In this document: positions 6,531-6,736 of the stretch, piece by piece
Layout of the letters: the number at the start of each line of letters is the position of its first letter
Position numbering within the stretch: position 1 is the first letter of the stretch
Assembly (NCBI GenBank): GCA_947311455.1
Contig: CAMZKY010000067.1
Span: forward strand, 1 to 6,736
Direction of reading: 5' to 3'
Length of the DNA stretch: 6,736 nucleotides
Source of the DNA: an uncultured Marinosulfonomonas sp.
Lineage (GTDB): Bacteria > Pseudomonadota > Alphaproteobacteria > Rhodobacterales > Rhodobacteraceae
The notes under the pieces: model-generated
Database searches by the model: none
What the model saw: the letters and a program-made list of their open reading frames with translations, nothing else
What the model was told of the DNA's origin: nothing
Made by a program: the position numbers and the translations under genes

Positions 6531-6574
6531 TGCCATACGCAAACCATACGCTTGCCATACGCAAACCATACCGC
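6531..6574. repeat. Four tandem 11-bp repeats with CCATAC core
   Basis: The units tgCCATACgca, aaCCATACgct, tgCCATACgca and aaCCATACcgc follow one another without gaps, placing CCATAC at 6533, 6544, 6555 and 6566. Odd and even units alternate, so the array is also two copies of a 22-bp unit; a 20-bp stretch is identical at 6530-6549 and 6552-6571. The period is close to one DNA helical turn, which would put every core on the same face. It lies 57 bp upstream of the transposase ATG and may be part of the element's end or a protein-binding array. Confidence 0.85.
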
Positions 6575-6576
6575 TG

Positions 6577-6606
6577 GCTTGGCCGTTTAGCATTGTATAG
6601 CCAAGC
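6577..6606. repeat. 7-bp inverted repeat upstream of transposase gene
   Basis: GCTTGGC (6577-6583) and GCCAAGC (6600-6606) are perfect complements separated by 16 bp. The repeat could form a hairpin in the transposase leader or mark a binding site. It is short enough to be chance, though its position directly in front of the transposase gene is suggestive. Confidence 0.45.
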
Positions 6607-6620
6607 GACATATTTATGGT
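6593..6620 (+). promoter_or_regulatory. Weak candidate promoter of the transposase gene
   Basis: TTGTAT (6593-6598) and TATGGT (6615-6620) stand 16 bp apart and are the best -35/-10 pair before the transposase ATG. The -10 box is also the reverse complement of ACCATA, part of the upstream repeat core. Both boxes are imperfect, so this is tentative. Confidence 0.25.
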
Positions 6621-6631
6621 ATTATCCGCCC

Positions 6632-6736
6632 ATGAGTCATCCAGTTTCATTCCGCCGCCATGTTTTGCGTGTTAAAGAGCGTGAGGGGTTGAGTTTTGGC
6701 GAGACAGCCGACCGGTTTTCGGTGGGGATTGCCTCG
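6632..6736 (+). CDS. IS630-family transposase, N-terminal part (cut by window end)
   Basis: The frame from ATG 6632 is open to the window edge and encodes 35 residues beginning MSHPVSFRRHVLRVKERE, followed by GLSFGETADRFSVGIAS. This matches the N-terminal helix-turn-helix of IS630/Tc1-mariner transposases, where the pattern FRxxVL, then a helix with ETAxRFxVxxAS, binds the element ends. The catalytic DDE domain would lie beyond the window, so it is unknown whether the gene is intact. No Shine-Dalgarno is visible before the ATG. It lies 138 bp after the EVE stop, in the same direction. Confidence 0.8.
   Translation, partial: MSHPVSFRRHVLRVKEREGLSFGETADRFSVGIAS

Larger units (their letters stand above)
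6494..6631. other. Non-coding interval between EVE gene and transposase gene
   Basis: These 138 bp contain no convincing gene. They hold a CGCGTT pair 11 bp apart (6502-6507 and 6513-6518), the four-copy 11-bp repeat array, a 7-bp inverted repeat and weak promoter-like AT-rich sequence before the transposase ATG. There is no clear terminator for the tsaD operon. The left boundary of the insertion sequence probably lies somewhere here, but it cannot be placed without the right end. Confidence 0.6.
6494..6736 (+). mobile_element. Probable left part of an IS630-family insertion sequence (boundary unknown)
   Basis: The transposase N-terminus from 6632 shows that an IS630-type element enters the window. 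Its left end must lie between the EVE stop at 6493 and the ATG; the interval given is the outer limit, not a mapped boundary. IS630 elements insert at TA dinucleotides and duplicate them, but several TAs occur here and the matching right end is not visible. The 11-bp repeat array may lie inside the end. Confidence 0.55.

Noticed and set aside
6531..6574. A CRISPR-like array
   Set aside because: The units are 11 bp and contiguous with no unique spacers, so this is a simple tandem repeat.
6468..6650. A 60-codon minus-strand open frame over the repeat array
   Set aside because: Its coding content comes mainly from translating the CCATAC repeats, and it runs against the transposase gene; no supporting start signal.

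Overview
The window looks like an ordinary chromosomal stretch from an alphaproteobacterium, most likely a Rhodobacterales (Roseobacter-type) genome of moderate GC. The reasons are a mitofilin/Mic60-like membrane protein encoded between hemD and a HemY-type TPR protein, the order tsaD-gpsA-YciI-EVE on the other side, and the protein sequences themselves. The assignment comes from recognising gene order and sequence, not from a database search.

Layout: 1-59 holds nothing I can identify. 60-135 (minus) is a tRNA-Thr with anticodon CGT and an encoded CCA end. 190-3701 (minus) is a leftward gene set, read hemD, then a mitofilin-like gene with a GTG start, then a hemY-like gene. A 94-bp gap after hemD carries a perfect palindrome inside a candidate promoter. 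The 47-bp gap 3702-3748 separates hemD from the rightward set. 3749-6493 (plus) is a tight four-gene run: tsaD, gpsA (4-nt overlap), a YciI-family gene (3 nt after gpsA) and an EVE-domain gene (17-nt overlap). 6494-6631 is non-coding and contains four 11-bp tandem repeats and an inverted repeat. From 6632 to the window edge is the start of an IS630-family transposase gene, cut by the window end.

How the genes work together: HemD makes uroporphyrinogen III, the branch point of tetrapyrrole synthesis (heme, siroheme, cobalamin and, where present, bacteriochlorophyll). The two membrane proteins encoded behind it are shaped like envelope organisers rather than enzymes: one has a single membrane span plus coiled coil, the other two spans plus TPR plus a zinc ribbon. 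The rightward set combines tRNA t6A modification (TsaD), phospholipid precursor synthesis (GpsA), and two small proteins of uncertain role. One of these has a fold known to bind modified nucleic-acid bases (EVE).

I do not see an obviously new defence or mobile system. The points most worth a second look are the LapB-like zinc ribbon on HemY, the mitofilin gene sitting where hemX sits in enterobacteria, and the 11-bp repeat array upstream of the transposase gene.
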